Assembly: GCA_013365365.1 (NCBI GenBank)
Contig: JABVXU010000090.1
Location: forward strand, 1-64,000
DNA from: Cruorifilaria tuberocauda
Lineage: Eukaryota > Nematoda > Chromadorea > Rhabditida > Onchocercidae
Direction: 5' to 3'
DNA length: 64,000 nucleotides
The notes beneath the pieces are model-generated. The model was not told the origin of the DNA and did not search any database. It saw nothing but the letters and a program-made list of their open reading frames with translations. The translations under genes were made by a program, and so were the position numbers. This document shows positions 14,319 to 28,500 of this stretch, piece by piece. Every line of letters begins with the position of its first letter. Position 1 is the first letter of the stretch.

Positions 14319-15234
14319 GTAATTTAATCATACTTTGCCCTTTGTCTCTATCATTTATTCCATCTAAACATTTATTATACTTTTATGCATTATCTTTTAC
14401 ATAGTATACTGGTATCATACAATTAATCTCAATATAACATAAAGTATGAAATTATCATAAAAGAATAATTTCCATTTTGTTACTTTTTACCGCCTAACCT
14501 ATCTATTGACGCCTGTCCATTCCTATTAAAATGAAAATGTTATGTTAAAAAACTTTCAAGAAGTATTTCTTCAACTGATCTGAAATACTTCAGAAGTTAC
14601 TTTTTCATTTTTAGCTATCCATTTTATCCACATATATTTGTGTATTTGTGACATAATGACAAATTTTGTTTACTATTAATTTAAGATTACTGTTTAAAAG
14701 ACGTGTTTCGTTTTTTTCAGGAATACACAAAATTGTGTCAATTTATCGAATCAATAATTTGCAGCACATTTAATTATTATCGAATTTTCGAAATTTTTTA
14801 AATATTTTAAAATCGGATTGAAAAGAAGAAGATGTCGAGGAAAAAGTGAAAGAATTATTGATTCCTATCCGACGATAAAATCGGTCCACAAATGTTTCTA
14901 TTATGATTTTCTATTTATTCTAAAATTTAAATCAATAGCTATAACTGCTACAAATATTATTGTCATTATTGCTATGACTTTATTTTACTATGAATTTATT
15001 CATTTATGATAGTAAATAGCTCACTGAGAGTGAAATTTCATGCTCCCTCTCAATTTCGATCTTAACCTAGAAAGAATAATTTAATTCGATTCATATTAAA
15101 ATTGTTACTTTTTATCTGAATATCGCTGATTGTCTTAAACTGTAATTAAAATTACTTGACTATGATATTTCAATTAATTTAAATATATTTCTGCTTGAGA
15201 ATTTTCTATCCAAATGATATATTTCAAATGAAAA

Positions 15235-15579
15235 ATGTCATTTATTTGGAATTTTTTCGGTCGATGCTTCCAACGAGAATATCAGTTTAAGACTGATTTT
15301 TCAATTGAGCAACAAACAAATGTTCCGAAGAAATTCGAATCATCAACGGTAGTATTTTGCAACATGCATGATCATTCGACCTGTTTGGTCCAATCCGGAA
15401 CAGATTCCGGAAATGCATATCATGATGCATCGCTAATACCGATGTCATCATCACCCTACCATTTGCGCAACTGGGAACTTGATCCGAGCACTGTATTTAA
15501 TCAATCATTTGATCGTTGTGAAATATTTGGGCCATTCTATGATCGCTTTATCACTCCTTCGTCTGTTACCAATCACGCC
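15235..15579 (+). CDS. cas-1: Candidate alternative first coding exon of the CAP gene
   Basis: The frame starts with ATG at 15235 and stays open past 15579, where GCC|GTTAGT forms a donor. The 115 codons (345 nt, phase 0) have a protein-like composition (for example NWELDPSTVFNQSFDRCEIF). They join in frame to the acceptor at 19584, whose exon is open upstream of the canonical CAP methionine ([14 protein letters not shown]). Together they would add 132 residues to the CAP N-terminus and give a protein of about 629 residues. What is seen is the open frame, the donor and the phase match. That it belongs to CAP is inference. I recognise no domain in it. Without the splice the frame would end at 15699. 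Confidence 0.45.
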
Positions 15580-18083
15580 GTTAGTTTTTTCTCATCTTTT
15601 ATCACTTTGATAACAAAAAGAGAAACATGGATATATTATTGTCAAACTTCAGCAACTAATTGTTATGCACAAACAATCAATTCAAGTTTATTATCATAGC
15701 ACATGTATGTATGCCATATAATTAACTTAAATCACAGCGTCCCTCAGTAAACAAGTGACGAGTGATCATTGATAACACATCAGCAATTATCTATTAAGAT
15801 TAATCTTTCGATTAAAATGATAATTAACATTGTTCATCAAGAATACGATTATTCCAAACTTATCTTTCTGCTCTTTTCCTTTCTTTCGCTGACTTCCCTC
15901 ACTTCTATCCGTTAAAATCACAAAATTGACATTCTTCATTTTTCTTTTTGAAGTTTTCGGATTCTCTAAAATGAAAAGAAAGTAAAAAATAATTTTATGC
16001 TTAACAGCAATATTTAAATATACTTATAACGCTGCTTAGATAAGTGCAAAAGTAATTGAGAGATTTGCTTAGAAATGATACGCTGTAAGTGGAATTCTTT
16101 TGGGAATTTCAAAAAATTAACAAAGGAAAGTTGTGAATTGCCTTACTTCGATAGTTCATGTAATAAATGCATTTTACCTGAAATTGAGCGAAATTGAAAA
16201 TTACAATTTAATAGGAGAAGCTGTAATTTGTGAGTGATTAGCTGGAAGTATTTTGACATCTTTGGAAACATCTTGCAAACTTTTATGCCTCTTTCTTGGA
16301 ATTTGAATGAAAAAATTGCAAGCTATGATTAACTACTTCATTTTATGAATTTTCAGATTTTTTTTCTGAAAAATAAGGGCTATTTAAAAAAAGAAGTCGA
16401 AGGGTAAACAATTTCGTTTGACTCCGATTTTTTTGTCCCGGAAAATTCAAGTGAAATTTCAAGAAATTCAAAACTTTTATTTTAATCCAGCGAAGTAACT
16501 TTTTGAAATGGAAATTCTAAAGTTAACAAACAAAATCTTATATTGATCAATTTTTGACTGTATAAACTTTTTAACTGAAATCCAATCACTTCATCTTTTT
16601 CTTTTACAATTCGGTATTTTTCTGAAATGAGAATTTTGCTATTTTTATTTTAATCTTACTATTTCTTTAGAAGCAATATTTCATTTTCAAATAATCAAAT
16701 GTACGCTTTTTTGAAGTAAACATTTCAATCGATCACTGCCAAACCATTGAAATTTAAAAAAAAGAAAAATGAAGTATTCCGATATGTGTTTATGTATGTC
16801 AGGTGTTTTGCTTGTATTTGCTTCTCATGCTTGTATGAATTTCAAAAGAATCGATTGGAATTTAAAAAAGCAATCTTCATTTCTTATCTTCGCCATCAAG
16901 CCACACAGGCTTTCTTTTTAACTTTAATCACTTCTGGGAATGAAAAATGACAGAATGGATTTCAAATTTCCTCACTAACATAAGCATTCATAAGTGAAAA
17001 CCTATGAATTTTTGCATTCACAATTTACTAATATCGGAGGGATACTTTTGCAATGAGACCTGGAAAGAGGAGAAATTCGAGGCAATTAGTGAGGGATTAT
17101 AATTTAAATTTCCGCCTTATCCATGTTGTCCACAGTAAAGTTTTGTTAGTTCCGCCTGTAATTTTGAGGAGTTTTGAACTTATGGTTAAGAGATTCAAGA
17201 AATTTCTATTAGATCAATCGTTAAATTCATTCATTTATCTATCGACCAATATTTTTCTTCTTTTTTTGAGAGATGAATTCTATAATTTGAGCCTTATTAC
17301 TTTAGTATGGTAACAGTAGCTATTTTAAAGAAACGTAAATTTCAATTATTTATTATTTTTCCATTACTCTTTCAAATTTGCATCATTTTAACTATTATTT
17401 ATGGTCCATCCGGAAATTTTCATGATTTCAATTGCTGTTATTCATTACATTGCTGAATGTCTTCTTTTTTGATTTCGCTTACTTTAAACAATTATTATTT
17501 CAAAAACTGTCGCACACTTCAATTATTTTATGAATCTGATAATTAATTCATGATGTCATGCAAAAACAGTTATTCCTTCATTATCACTTATTCAACTGAA
17601 CAGTTTCACTTCTATGGGAGGTAAGTTCACCTAAACAATATGCGAAATTATGATGTCTTCTACTCAACAATACCTTTCTCTTTTCTTATCGAACTTTTTC
17701 CTTTGTGTAAATTTTATCAATTTAATATGAAAATTACTACTTAACTCGATCGCTTGACTCACTATATTTATTTATATTACAATTCAACTTATTCGAACGT
17801 CTTACTTTTTCTATTTATAGAATTTTCCAGAATCCATTAGTAAGTTAACTAATTTTTTATTCAGTATGCTTCATATAAATGATTTCATTTAACAATTTAG
17901 TAAGAATCTATTGAACATTATTTTCTTCATTGTACTAATGAAAAGAATTGAATTTGACAGTATTTTTTAAAAATGTTTCCTTCAATGAACTTTCATTCAT
18001 TTTTTAACTTACTTATAACTTACTGCAATTCTCAAATAAATACTTTGTAAAGCTGTGTAACGACCAGCAGATGAACAGACACA

Positions 18084-18120
18084 AACAGACAGAGACAGAC
18101 AGACAGACAGACAGACACAC
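18084..18120. repeat. CAGA/GACA tetranucleotide microsatellite
   Basis: An imperfect run of GACA units can be read directly. It lies between the proposed upstream CAP exon at 15235 and the core first exon at 19585, so it would be intronic in the long isoform. No function is implied. Confidence 0.85.
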
Positions 18121-19584
18121 ATCATATTACACAAAAGGAGTATGGATGAATCAGCGATCGACCTCTGTTCTTTAGAGAAATCTATCTTCCCTCTGTATCA
18201 GTCAGCCATAAATTACTCATCAAGTATCTTAGATTAGATGGCAATAATCTGCTCCATTATTCAGCTTTTCATTTCCCTTACTGTTAGCTCTTCTGTGATC
18301 AAAGCTTCTTACTCTCAGATCGTACGATCAGATCCGATGGCCGAATTAGTATTTTTAATCTAGCAGTAAATTTACTTCTGTTAAAGTTTGTTTCATTTAA
18401 TCATTTTGATTCATTTGGTTCGAAAAAAAGAAAGTTTTGAATATGCGATTAGTCTGTAATTTCTGAAATTGTTGTCAGAGAAAGATCAGATTTCTACTCT
18501 TTTTTATTATACATAAATATCAGATGAATAATTCTCTTTTGAAAGGTCATTTTAGATGTTCAATATACCTTTATGATATACTCATACAAGAAATATTTTA
18601 TTATCATTCAATAATTAATCATAAGATGAGAATATCTAATTTAAATTGATATAAATAATTCTGTATCGCATACAGATGAAGTCTGCAATAATGTTTGTTT
18701 ATTCCTCAATTAATTCATGAATTAAAATTAATATTCTATTCGAATTTTTTGTTGCATTTCTTTAATTTATACGGATTGAAATTTTCTCATCATTTTCTGT
18801 CGATAATTTTTACTCAGTTAGACAAAACAAACAGTAATGTAACTTAAAATGAATGCTCCGGACCTTTGGAAAACAATGTTCGAATACTGTACGAATGAGA
18901 TGTGAGTTTTCACAACATGCTAATGATTGGCTGCGTCTTTTTAGACGTGGCTTTCATTAAGCTATTTGACGTTTGATTTAATTGAATCAGATTTGCATAA
19001 TTAGTTTTTCTTATCTAATTTTCAAGATTTGTATGAACAGTAAGTTTATTCTCACATGAATTGGTAACCTCATGAAACTGTATATACTTCATTCTAATTT
19101 CTTAGAGTACTTCATTTGAATTAATACTTGTTTCAGGTAATGTATATGTTTCATTCATATTGAGTCTTTTCTTTTTCTTTTTTGAGCTTCTCTTCAAAAC
19201 AATAGTGTCTTTAATTTTCCTTCAGGCAAACTCCTACTTTTTTACTCGAGTTTTTTGTTAATTTTTTCAACGATCAAAGCATTTCTTTTTTTTTTCAATC
19301 TCTAAATTTCCTGCTTGAAGAAATTTTTTAACGCAAATTCACAATTCGCATTAATTTTTTAATATTTTTACGTATACTAACTTTTGATCGTTAGCTTCAC
19401 ATTCATGCATAAAATTAGATAAGCTTTGTTTTCCTTATGGCTTTGTAGTTTTTTCATTTTGTGTTCTTGAGCTTCTTTAAACGAAAACTAATACCTCTTC
19501 ATCCTTTTTTTATTTCTTCCCTACTGATTACGTTGACGTTTAAATTTTTACAAATGTCTTATAAATTTATGCTTCTTGTTGCAG

Positions 19585-22500
19585 GCAGGTGAATTATATG
19601 AATTATATGCGCGTAACAAAGAACAGCATATAACGATGAATACGAATGCTGCATATAATTTGGAAAAGTTGGTGCAGCGGCTTGAAACAGCAACATTACG
19701 TTTGGAAGCACTAGGTGCTCAGAAACCAATGTTAGCGCCGAAACCTGCCAGAAATAATACACCACCACCGATTGTTCCTTGTGAGCTTATATAAGTTTTT
19801 TACTTTTATACTGCCTCCAATCAGAATTAGCTTAAACCTCTGATACCACACTTCTTTATGTAGATTATGCAGATTGAACTTAATTGTAATTAGAACACAT
19901 CGACGTTTGCAGTAGGCTTATTGAAATCAACGATATGAACGATAACTATGTTTAAGGAAAGCATTGCGCAGGAATAAATATCATATGTTTTGTTTAAAAT
20001 AGTAACATAATAGTAATTATGTTCCTTTGCTTTGAACTTTAATTTATCATCTTGAGAATGTATTTAATCTAGAATGCAAAAAATGGTATTTATGTCATTT
20101 TACTCCAGTCACTTGATATGGATAGTTGGAGAGATCCAAGATAATCAGTTTGAAAAGTATAGTAAAAATTCCAGTTCATTTACTTATTGGTGAAAGTTTT
20201 ACAAATTGTACCTCGAAAAATAATTAGATATGACTGTTATTGGTTAGACTCTATGTTGATTTCCCTATCAATGTTTTAAAAAAACAAAATTTATCATTCA
20301 ATTATAGCTTTTTTATAGTCTGAAATATAAGTGTGTAAAATATTTTTTATTGATTGACCAATGTTATTAGCGGTTGAGAGACGGATTTCTTAGTAACATA
20401 TATGCATTCCAATGAATGAACATAGCTTAGAAATATAGATCACAGTCATAAATATTGTTCATGATTTTTCAGAAATATAAGATATCAGAAGAATTTAATG
20501 CTTAGTTTCATTCATTTTGTTTTCATGGTGTTCTTATTTCACGAAATTCCTTAGGTAATTTTAAAATTCCTTAGGTAATTTTAAACAGTGGTAGGTTTGA
20601 GTTGGAAGCCCAAAAAAGAAAAAGACAAAACTTTGCAATAAGAATTTCACTTGTTCGATAGTGAAATTGAGTAAATTCTTTGATTTTCTATAATTGAAAA
20701 GCACGGCAAGCAGGAATATAGAGTTATTAATTTCACCAGATGATTATAAGCAACTCTTTTAGAGTTGATTTTTTTTATGTATGTTTTGAATTTTAGTCGT
20801 GTCAGTTGTATCGGTTGTAGAGGAAGCAGAACTGAAAAAAAGTACATTGGGGCATGTCTGCTATCGTGAGGATAGCATGATGTTTGGTTCACTGAGTATG
20901 TATCTGGTACTTTATGTGCTGTGCCATTTGTTTCTGTGTTCATGTTTGTGGCGAGGAAGACTTTAAAATTCTTTAGATCTTTTTTATGAACTGCATCTGA
21001 ATTGGCCATAAATGAATGGTAGAAAATAAGTAGCAAACAACTGCAGTGATGTTGATGAAAATGATTGAAATGTTTTAATAGAAAGTGAAAATAAGCTTGT
21101 TTTCAGTTTAGGGTTTCGTATCCATAATTTTTATCCTATATCTTTTTTCTTCTTTTGATCTTTTACATAGTATAGATGTAAAGATAATAGCAGCATTAAC
21201 TGCAACTGCTGCTTAAACTGCTGTAACGCTGCTTTCGGTCAGCAACTACAAGCTAAAGTATCGTTTTGCTCAAGTTCCCCTAATTCCAATTAATTTAAAC
21301 TTCCCGGCACTTTTTTATATTCGCTGTTTCGAAAGACGTGAGAATCGGTTGAAAGAAAATCGATAAAACTTTAAGAGGTATTTGGAAGCAGTATTCTGTC
21401 TATTATTTTTAAAAAATTTTCATTACTTTCACTACTGGCAAACTTTTTTTTCGATTACTGCATAAAATTTTACATAAATACATGCTAACATCCAGTTTTC
21501 GTGATATCCTTTTTCAGTTTTTCGAAAATCCATTTTATTGGTTAATAGTTTTTATCTGTTTTTTTTCAACTTTTTGGTCAGCTTCATTTTTTTGAGCTTC
21601 TGCAAGATTTTATAACGTTTGTTTTTCTCCTTTCTCAATTACAGCTTTTTTGAAGTCTCTATCAGTTAGTTCTTCGAGCTTAGAGAAAAGAGAGAGAAAA
21701 GAGAACAGTTCGTTCAGTGCTGCAAACTTTTTGAACCCTGTGGAACAGTTGCTTGGTGGAACAAATCGCTGTTGAAAATTCCCGTTTTGCTTCTATGAAG
21801 ATTTGTTTGAAGATAATTTTAGTATTCCATTATATGGCAACGCTTGCTTCTGGAATAGTCTTTCGTACATGAAGATTTTTGCACATGAGATTTGCGAATC
21901 GATGCATGATTAGTTGGTTATAGGTTCTTCAAAAGGTTTAGAAGTTGCAATTTATATGGTTTTTATTAAATTACTAAAAGTATCCTGGGTATCTTTATTG
22001 AAAATAGCAAATGCGGCTATGTCTCGAATAAAGCCAGCTTTCTGAGGAAGAGTTACAAAATCTATTTTCGAGCTTGTTTCTGTTTCAAATCGTTTACTAT
22101 AACTGTTCAAATAAGTAGTAAGATTTGCTTAACTTGGACTAGCTTTTGATGGTAAGTCTCACCAGTCCTAATTCTTCCTGGTTACAAAGGATTTAGAAGA
22201 GTCAAGTAATAAAAATTTTTTGGCGTGAGTTATTTATAATGAGTTTTATAGCAAAACATTAGCTGGTTTTATCTTTTCTTTTTCACATGAAGTCTCTAAC
22301 TTTATTAAAGGTTTTCATTTTCATAGTTTCTAACGACTGCTAAAAGTTATCATCTTAGCAATTTTTAACGATTATCATTTATTCGCTTGCATTTTAGTTC
22401 GATTATGTGACCCGAAACAATATTTCCGAAAACTGAGCTTTGGAAACCGCTGTCAAACCATCCAGTGTACTGAAAAGTTTTCTGTTCTTTGAACGACTAC

Positions 22501-25500
22501 TTATTTGGTAGTGGCGCATTATTCAAACTTGTATTACGCTTCATAGACTGTGATTGACTTCTTATATTCGCGTTGTTTTCCTTTAATACAACTTTTTTTG
22601 CTTTTACTTGTTCCTCTATTTTGGTTTCCTGTAAAAAAGAGAAACAAGTAGAGAAAATGTTCTTCCAGAGTCCAAGACCGTTTGGACAGCACTCTACGTC
22701 ATATCGTTCAATGAGTAATAATATACATTCATCATCTAGTATGACCAATTTACAAAAGCCAGAACCAAAAAGTGGACGTATTAGTGCACCACCAATCAGT
22801 TTTTCATCCAATTATGAAAGTAGTCGTTTTGCTCCACCTAAACCACCAATGAATCATACTGCTATAAATAATACAAATTTCGAACAAACGAGAATTTCCA
22901 AAGATTCAAATTCAGTTGAGGCTACTAAGAATATGGAAGAAAATCGATCAAATATTATCAGTTCAGCTAGGATGCCCACATTGGGTTTTAAAAATAATGA
23001 AAAACACAGGAATACATCCTTACATAACTCAATCGATTCAGGCGTTACCTCTGATCAAAATTTGAACAATTTCCAGTCAGAGGTACGTATCCCTATATCG
23101 AAAAGCAATGTATTCCAGGTTCAACGTCAAAATGTTAGCCAGCAGCAACCAACTTCGATACATCACATACAGCCTCAAGAACCAAAGTCGGAACAGATTT
23201 CACAAAATGTCAGTCCATATGTCAAAGCATATCATTCGCCGATTGCCAGAAATCAAGGCGATTGTTTTCGTTCAGATTCAACAATGCCTTTTGCTGAGTA
23301 TGCTTCAAAGCCAGCAGTAATTCAGTCACAATTGATACCCATATCCAGCACTGGTGGATATGCCAGTACGCATGGACCAATCCACGAGCATGGAGGTTTT
23401 TCCGAAATACGGGTTAGCAGTTCTTCTCAGTTTAATTTATCTCAGGTTCATTTCAATGAACGACAACAGCAGCAGCAGAAGCCAATTACCCATCAGTTGG
23501 AAAGGTATAGGAATTATGCAACGTTACAGCACATTGCATCACCAAAAATTGGGCCATTGAAAAGACGTACATCAGATCCAAATTTAATAAAAATCAACGG
23601 CGATGATTTACCGGCTGACATAGCAATGTTTAATGTTGCTAAGGGAGTTCGAGCAGAATTAGAACAAGATCCAAAATTTCGAAGAAAAGCCGATATCTTG
23701 AGCAGCCGAGTGACAGCGAAATCTGTTATAGATTCTCTTTCACCATCTTCTCTTAAAGAACAACCAAAACAATCTCCTTCACTGCGGCAAATGGAAAATT
23801 TCTTCGAGCAAAGCGTCCAACAATCTCACAGTGTACTTGATACTAAAAGATCGTTACCGGTGCCACCAACAAAATTATTCAATTTAGAACGCGTACGTAG
23901 TATATTTCGAACCAGCAACACTGTTAGCAGAGAATCGCCACCAAAAGCTTCCTCTCTGTCCATGGATACATCGGTCAAGCAGGACCGTCCATTTTTAGGG
24001 AAGCCGACAAAATCATTAGTTGAGAAGCATGAGCCTGAAAGGGAAGTTACTAACGCTGGATTGAAGGAAGACATGCGAACTTCAGGAAATATTAGTCGGC
24101 AGATAGTTAGTACTTCGCAAAGTACTGAGTCAGCAGGTAACGCTGGAAAATTGGCGGAACAGAAGGTGTATTCATTTAATGAAACAAGTAAAACAAACAA
24201 ACAGACAAATCCGTCAAAATTTGTCGGTGATAAATCAGGAATTACAACAGGCACTGGTAGGAGTCTCGGAATGCAAAAAAAAGAAATAATTGTGTCACAG
24301 GAACAACCGTTGATTTCGCATGAAATTGCTTTGCTGGGAAAAGATTACGATTCTCATACCACTTTTGTCACACCACGGCGTCTAAACCAACCATTCCCTG
24401 TAAATGATGCAGCATTCGTTAGCGGTAGCGCGAAAACTCGAAATGTTACAGGTCCACCTGGGATTTTAATGAAAGATGGTAGTAGCATTCGAGCAGTGAA
24501 CGATTCGGCAATTAAAACCCCAAAAAAAGTTGCATTTCAATGTGATAGTGATAGTAAATGTTTTAAAAAGGATGAACTCGAAACAAGTAAAAGTAAGTAA
24601 CATTCAAAGTGATTATACTCTGCTACAAGAACTCCGAATGAATTGTCGTCATGATATCGTCTTTATCATTTTTTCATTCGAGATTTTTCGTGGTACAGAT
24701 TTTTTATATATAAATTTATAATGATTTAATTTCTTTTTGTGAATTTCATCTTTAATTTATTGAAAATGTCGTCTTATACGTCATTATTTTTAAACGCAGA
24801 AAAATTTCCTCATACCCATTTCGAGAATTTCTTCATACCCATCTCTTCAGGTATTCTGTTATGTGGCGGCAATTATAGATATGCGGAAAAGAACATTTTA
24901 GATATTGAAATGATTGTACTTTTTTAACTTATAGCGATCGGTTTAACAAAGTGAACAGTTTATTAGATATAGTTTATTAGAGCATAATTTTCTATTAATT
25001 TTAAGATGTATGATATTATTTGTACTCGTAGTTTGTTTCATCCTGGCTTTTTTTGTTTCTTTTTAATAAATTCAATTTCATTACTCGATTAAAAGAAAGA
25101 GTTCTTTAAAATTTCGAAAAAAATATACAACAAAAACAGCTAGCTTTAAAATTTATTCGAGTTTAGTTAAAAAGAATGAATGTTGAATAGTGCTTACAGT
25201 ATAGTAGTTCGTGTTTTTTTCCCTTCCGATATTTGAAGTTGAGCAGTTACTGAAAACTATTAGCTTATTTCCCAGGAGCAAATTTGCTTTGTAGAAATAT
25301 TTAAGAGGAAAGTAACTACCGATAAATTGGACATATCATATAGTTTTTTCCAATTCATCTGTTTACATCTTTTGTTTAGTATTTTCTGGAAATTTTAGCA
25401 TCTGCTGAAACTCCGCCATCTGTTGTACAGTATGATGATGTCGTTAATGAGCCTCTTCAAAGATTGCTGAAGCTAAGTGCTGAAATTGGTGGCGATCTGC

Positions 25501-28500
25501 AAATAATGGTATATTCTTTAAATCTTTTTTTTTGCTTTACCTTGCTATTTGGTTAGGAGACCAAACATATGTCGGTGTGGGATCTTAAAATTGTGACTGA
25601 TAAATATTGTGTATTATGTATTTTGAGCGAAAGAAAGCTCAACGATAGTGCTATTGCTGAGAGATTCGATCGGCACCTGTCTTTTTTCAGACTACCGAAA
25701 ACCAGATGGGGAGAAGAAAATCCTTCACTGTTGGAAATCCTCTGTTAGATAACGTGTACACTTTTAGGGTAATAAGTTATCTGCACTTTTCATGGAACAG
25801 CGTAATTTCATTTGGTTAGCTGCTGGTCAAAAAGAACCATCGACTAAAGAACTTCAAGCAAAACTTAGTCCTTTGGTTAAGTTAATGGAAGATTTGTCAG
25901 CATTTAAAGAATCCAAAAGGAATACACCATTTTTCAACCATATTTCAGCAGCAAGTGAGGGAATTCAAGCCCTTGGATGGCTCACTGTGGTAAAATTAAT
26001 AAAATTTTCTAACTCTCGTTATTTTCCTAAATGTGCATGCTGTTTGTAAAAATATACCTCCCTCAGATTTCTATTTTATTAAATCTGGAGAAGAATAGGG
26101 TAGAACTGTGTGAGAACGGCAAACCTTCGCTACTGTATTTCTGTAAATTACAGAAGCATACGCCTGCACCATTTATCAAGGATATGTTTGAAGCATCGAT
26201 GTTTTTTGTGAACCGTGTTTTAAAGGAAAGAAAAGATGATAAGGTGTGTCTCTGAATTCTGATCATAATGTGTGTTGTAATATATCTTGTTTTATTTTAT
26301 TTCAAAAGCCAATGTTTGGTTTATCCTTCACTTCTTTAACCGAAGCAGTTTAAGGTTTTTTTAATTCAATTTTTCTCTTTACACTCACGCTAATTATAGT
26401 TGTATCAGTAAGAAAATTTTATATCCACTATCGAAATAGTGATAGGATTTCCTAAATCATTTTATATTCTTTGCAGATCCATACCGAATGGGCGAAGTCA
26501 TGGTCAGATGTTTTGAATGCTTTACAGAAATACGTACGACAAGTGCACACTACGGGTCTTGTTTGGAACAGCTTCCCAGTCAGTTGATTTTATTATTTTT
26601 TAAAGGTTTTCAGATTGTTTTCATTATTTTTAAAGTGATTCAGATTTTGTAAAATAATCATCTCTTTTTCATTATTTTTCTTCATCAATTTCTTTGCTTG
26701 CGAATATTCATATCAAACTGATTATAGCTAGATAAGTGGTATAAAATAATTCTTGAATGAGTGGCAATATCATTTTCAAGCACTTTTTACGATGCACTTG
26801 TATTTAAGTGTTCGATTTGCACTTTTTTATTTGATTGTAGTAGAAAGATTCTCTTCTGCATTCAGCACGGGAAATACAGTGAAAAATTTGGTTCATCGGC
26901 GGTAATTAAAACAATGAACAAGTAGAAAATGAGAAATTAGGAAGTACTGAGCAAAAGTAAACAATGCTGAAATGAATAAGGAGTAGACCCATAGTAATTC
27001 TAATTAGATAGCTATAGTATTTTTCATTGCTTGATGGACTTAAATTTCTTCCTTATAAGGGCACAAAGCCGCCAGCATTGGTAAATCAAGTCAATTCCAG
27101 CAGCATTTCATCTGGTGGTGCACCACCTCCACCACCTCCTCCTGTCTTGCCACCTGGTTAGTTTTTTTATTCCTTTGTGCGTGCTTATATTTTAAGGATA
27201 TTATCATCAATTGTCAAACCAGCGGCTGTTTCAAATTGAGATAAGTGATTTAAGGATTAAGTATATGGAAGAGATAAATCACAGAAATAATCCTTTGGGA
27301 AGCTAATCATCATGTCTCATGTCCGGCTTTTATTTGTGTTGTTCCGGAAGAGGCATATTGCACTGAATATTCTATGTTATATGTTCCTGTGATTTAGTAA
27401 ACTTTAATTTTCAGGATCACTAGCTGTTATTATTAGCGTGATGGCATGATCTAGTATTCTTGTTTGTTTTTTTTCCATTTGATAATCATAGGCATCAATC
27501 ATTAAAACTGTTTCCACGCATAATCTTTTCTTTCTAGATCTTTTTGCCGCTATATCATCTGAAACAAGTGTTTCAACGGATAAAAATGATCGGGCAGCAC
27601 TGTTTGCAGAAATTAATGCCGGTGAGGAAATTACAAAACGTCTGAAAAAAGTAACACCAGATATGCAAACGCATAAGAATCCGGCACTCCGATCACAGGT
27701 ACGAACATTTTGCTGAAATTTTATTTTTTTTGCGATCTTAGCTTCGTCAGTAAATTATTAACATTTTAGGATACAATGTTTTTTAAAAGAAACTGAATTG
27801 TTTCACGAAGTGTCAATTGAATGAATGCAAGTTAGTTGCGGACTATCGCTAGTTCTCATTTGTTTACTTTTACGAAATCCCAAGTTCTTCCTACTTTCAT
27901 CGTGATTATTTCATGGCGTAATCTCGACGCAATTTATATTCTCATGCAAATAACTTTGTAAATGCTTTTGTTACTTAGTATTTTTCGTTTTTTTTTTCAC
28001 TTCCCCTTCATCTATCAATAAATTTTTGTATCTTTTTAGCAAAAAGAAGTTGATACTGGGAAACGAAGTGGAGAAACTCTGTTGGCTGTAACTGACAGCA
28101 CCTCGATGGTAAAAAAGCAAGAAGATAAACCGCCGAAAACATGGTTAGATAATGGCAAGCAGTGGAACGTGGTAAATTCCTTGCTTTTTTTTGTTATGTT
28201 TTTTTTAGAAGGAAGGAGAGAGTTGAGATAAAGGAAGACAAAAAAAAATTATGAATCTCATACAAGCAAGATAAGATGAAGGAAAAAAAGTCTTCCTTAA
28301 ATTTGAATTATGTTTGAGGAATACTATAAAAATAACAACAGTGTGATGGTCGAAGTCAGTAATATGAAGCAGACAGTATATGTATTTAAATGCGAAAATA
28401 GTATCATTCAGGTCTGTTTGGTTTTTCTAATAATGATCTCTTATGCTATGATTTAGTTTAGGTTATTCACTTGTTCCAGTTTTACGACAGTGAAATGTAA

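Noticed and set aside
17053..17313. Basic ATG-started ORF (MRPGKRRNSRQL...) as another CAP first exon
   Set aside because: A GTGAGG donor at phase 0 exists, but only 12 codons precede it, the rest is low complexity, and nothing else supports it.
22573..22656. Upstream extension of the large CAP exon to position 22573
   Set aside because: It would start on TTG and reads through a pyrimidine-rich stretch that looks like intron or leader. The first ATG in frame is 22657.
23826..24254. 142-codon open frame on the minus strand
   Set aside because: It is the antisense shadow of the large CAP exon. The plus frame is open much longer and splices in phase.
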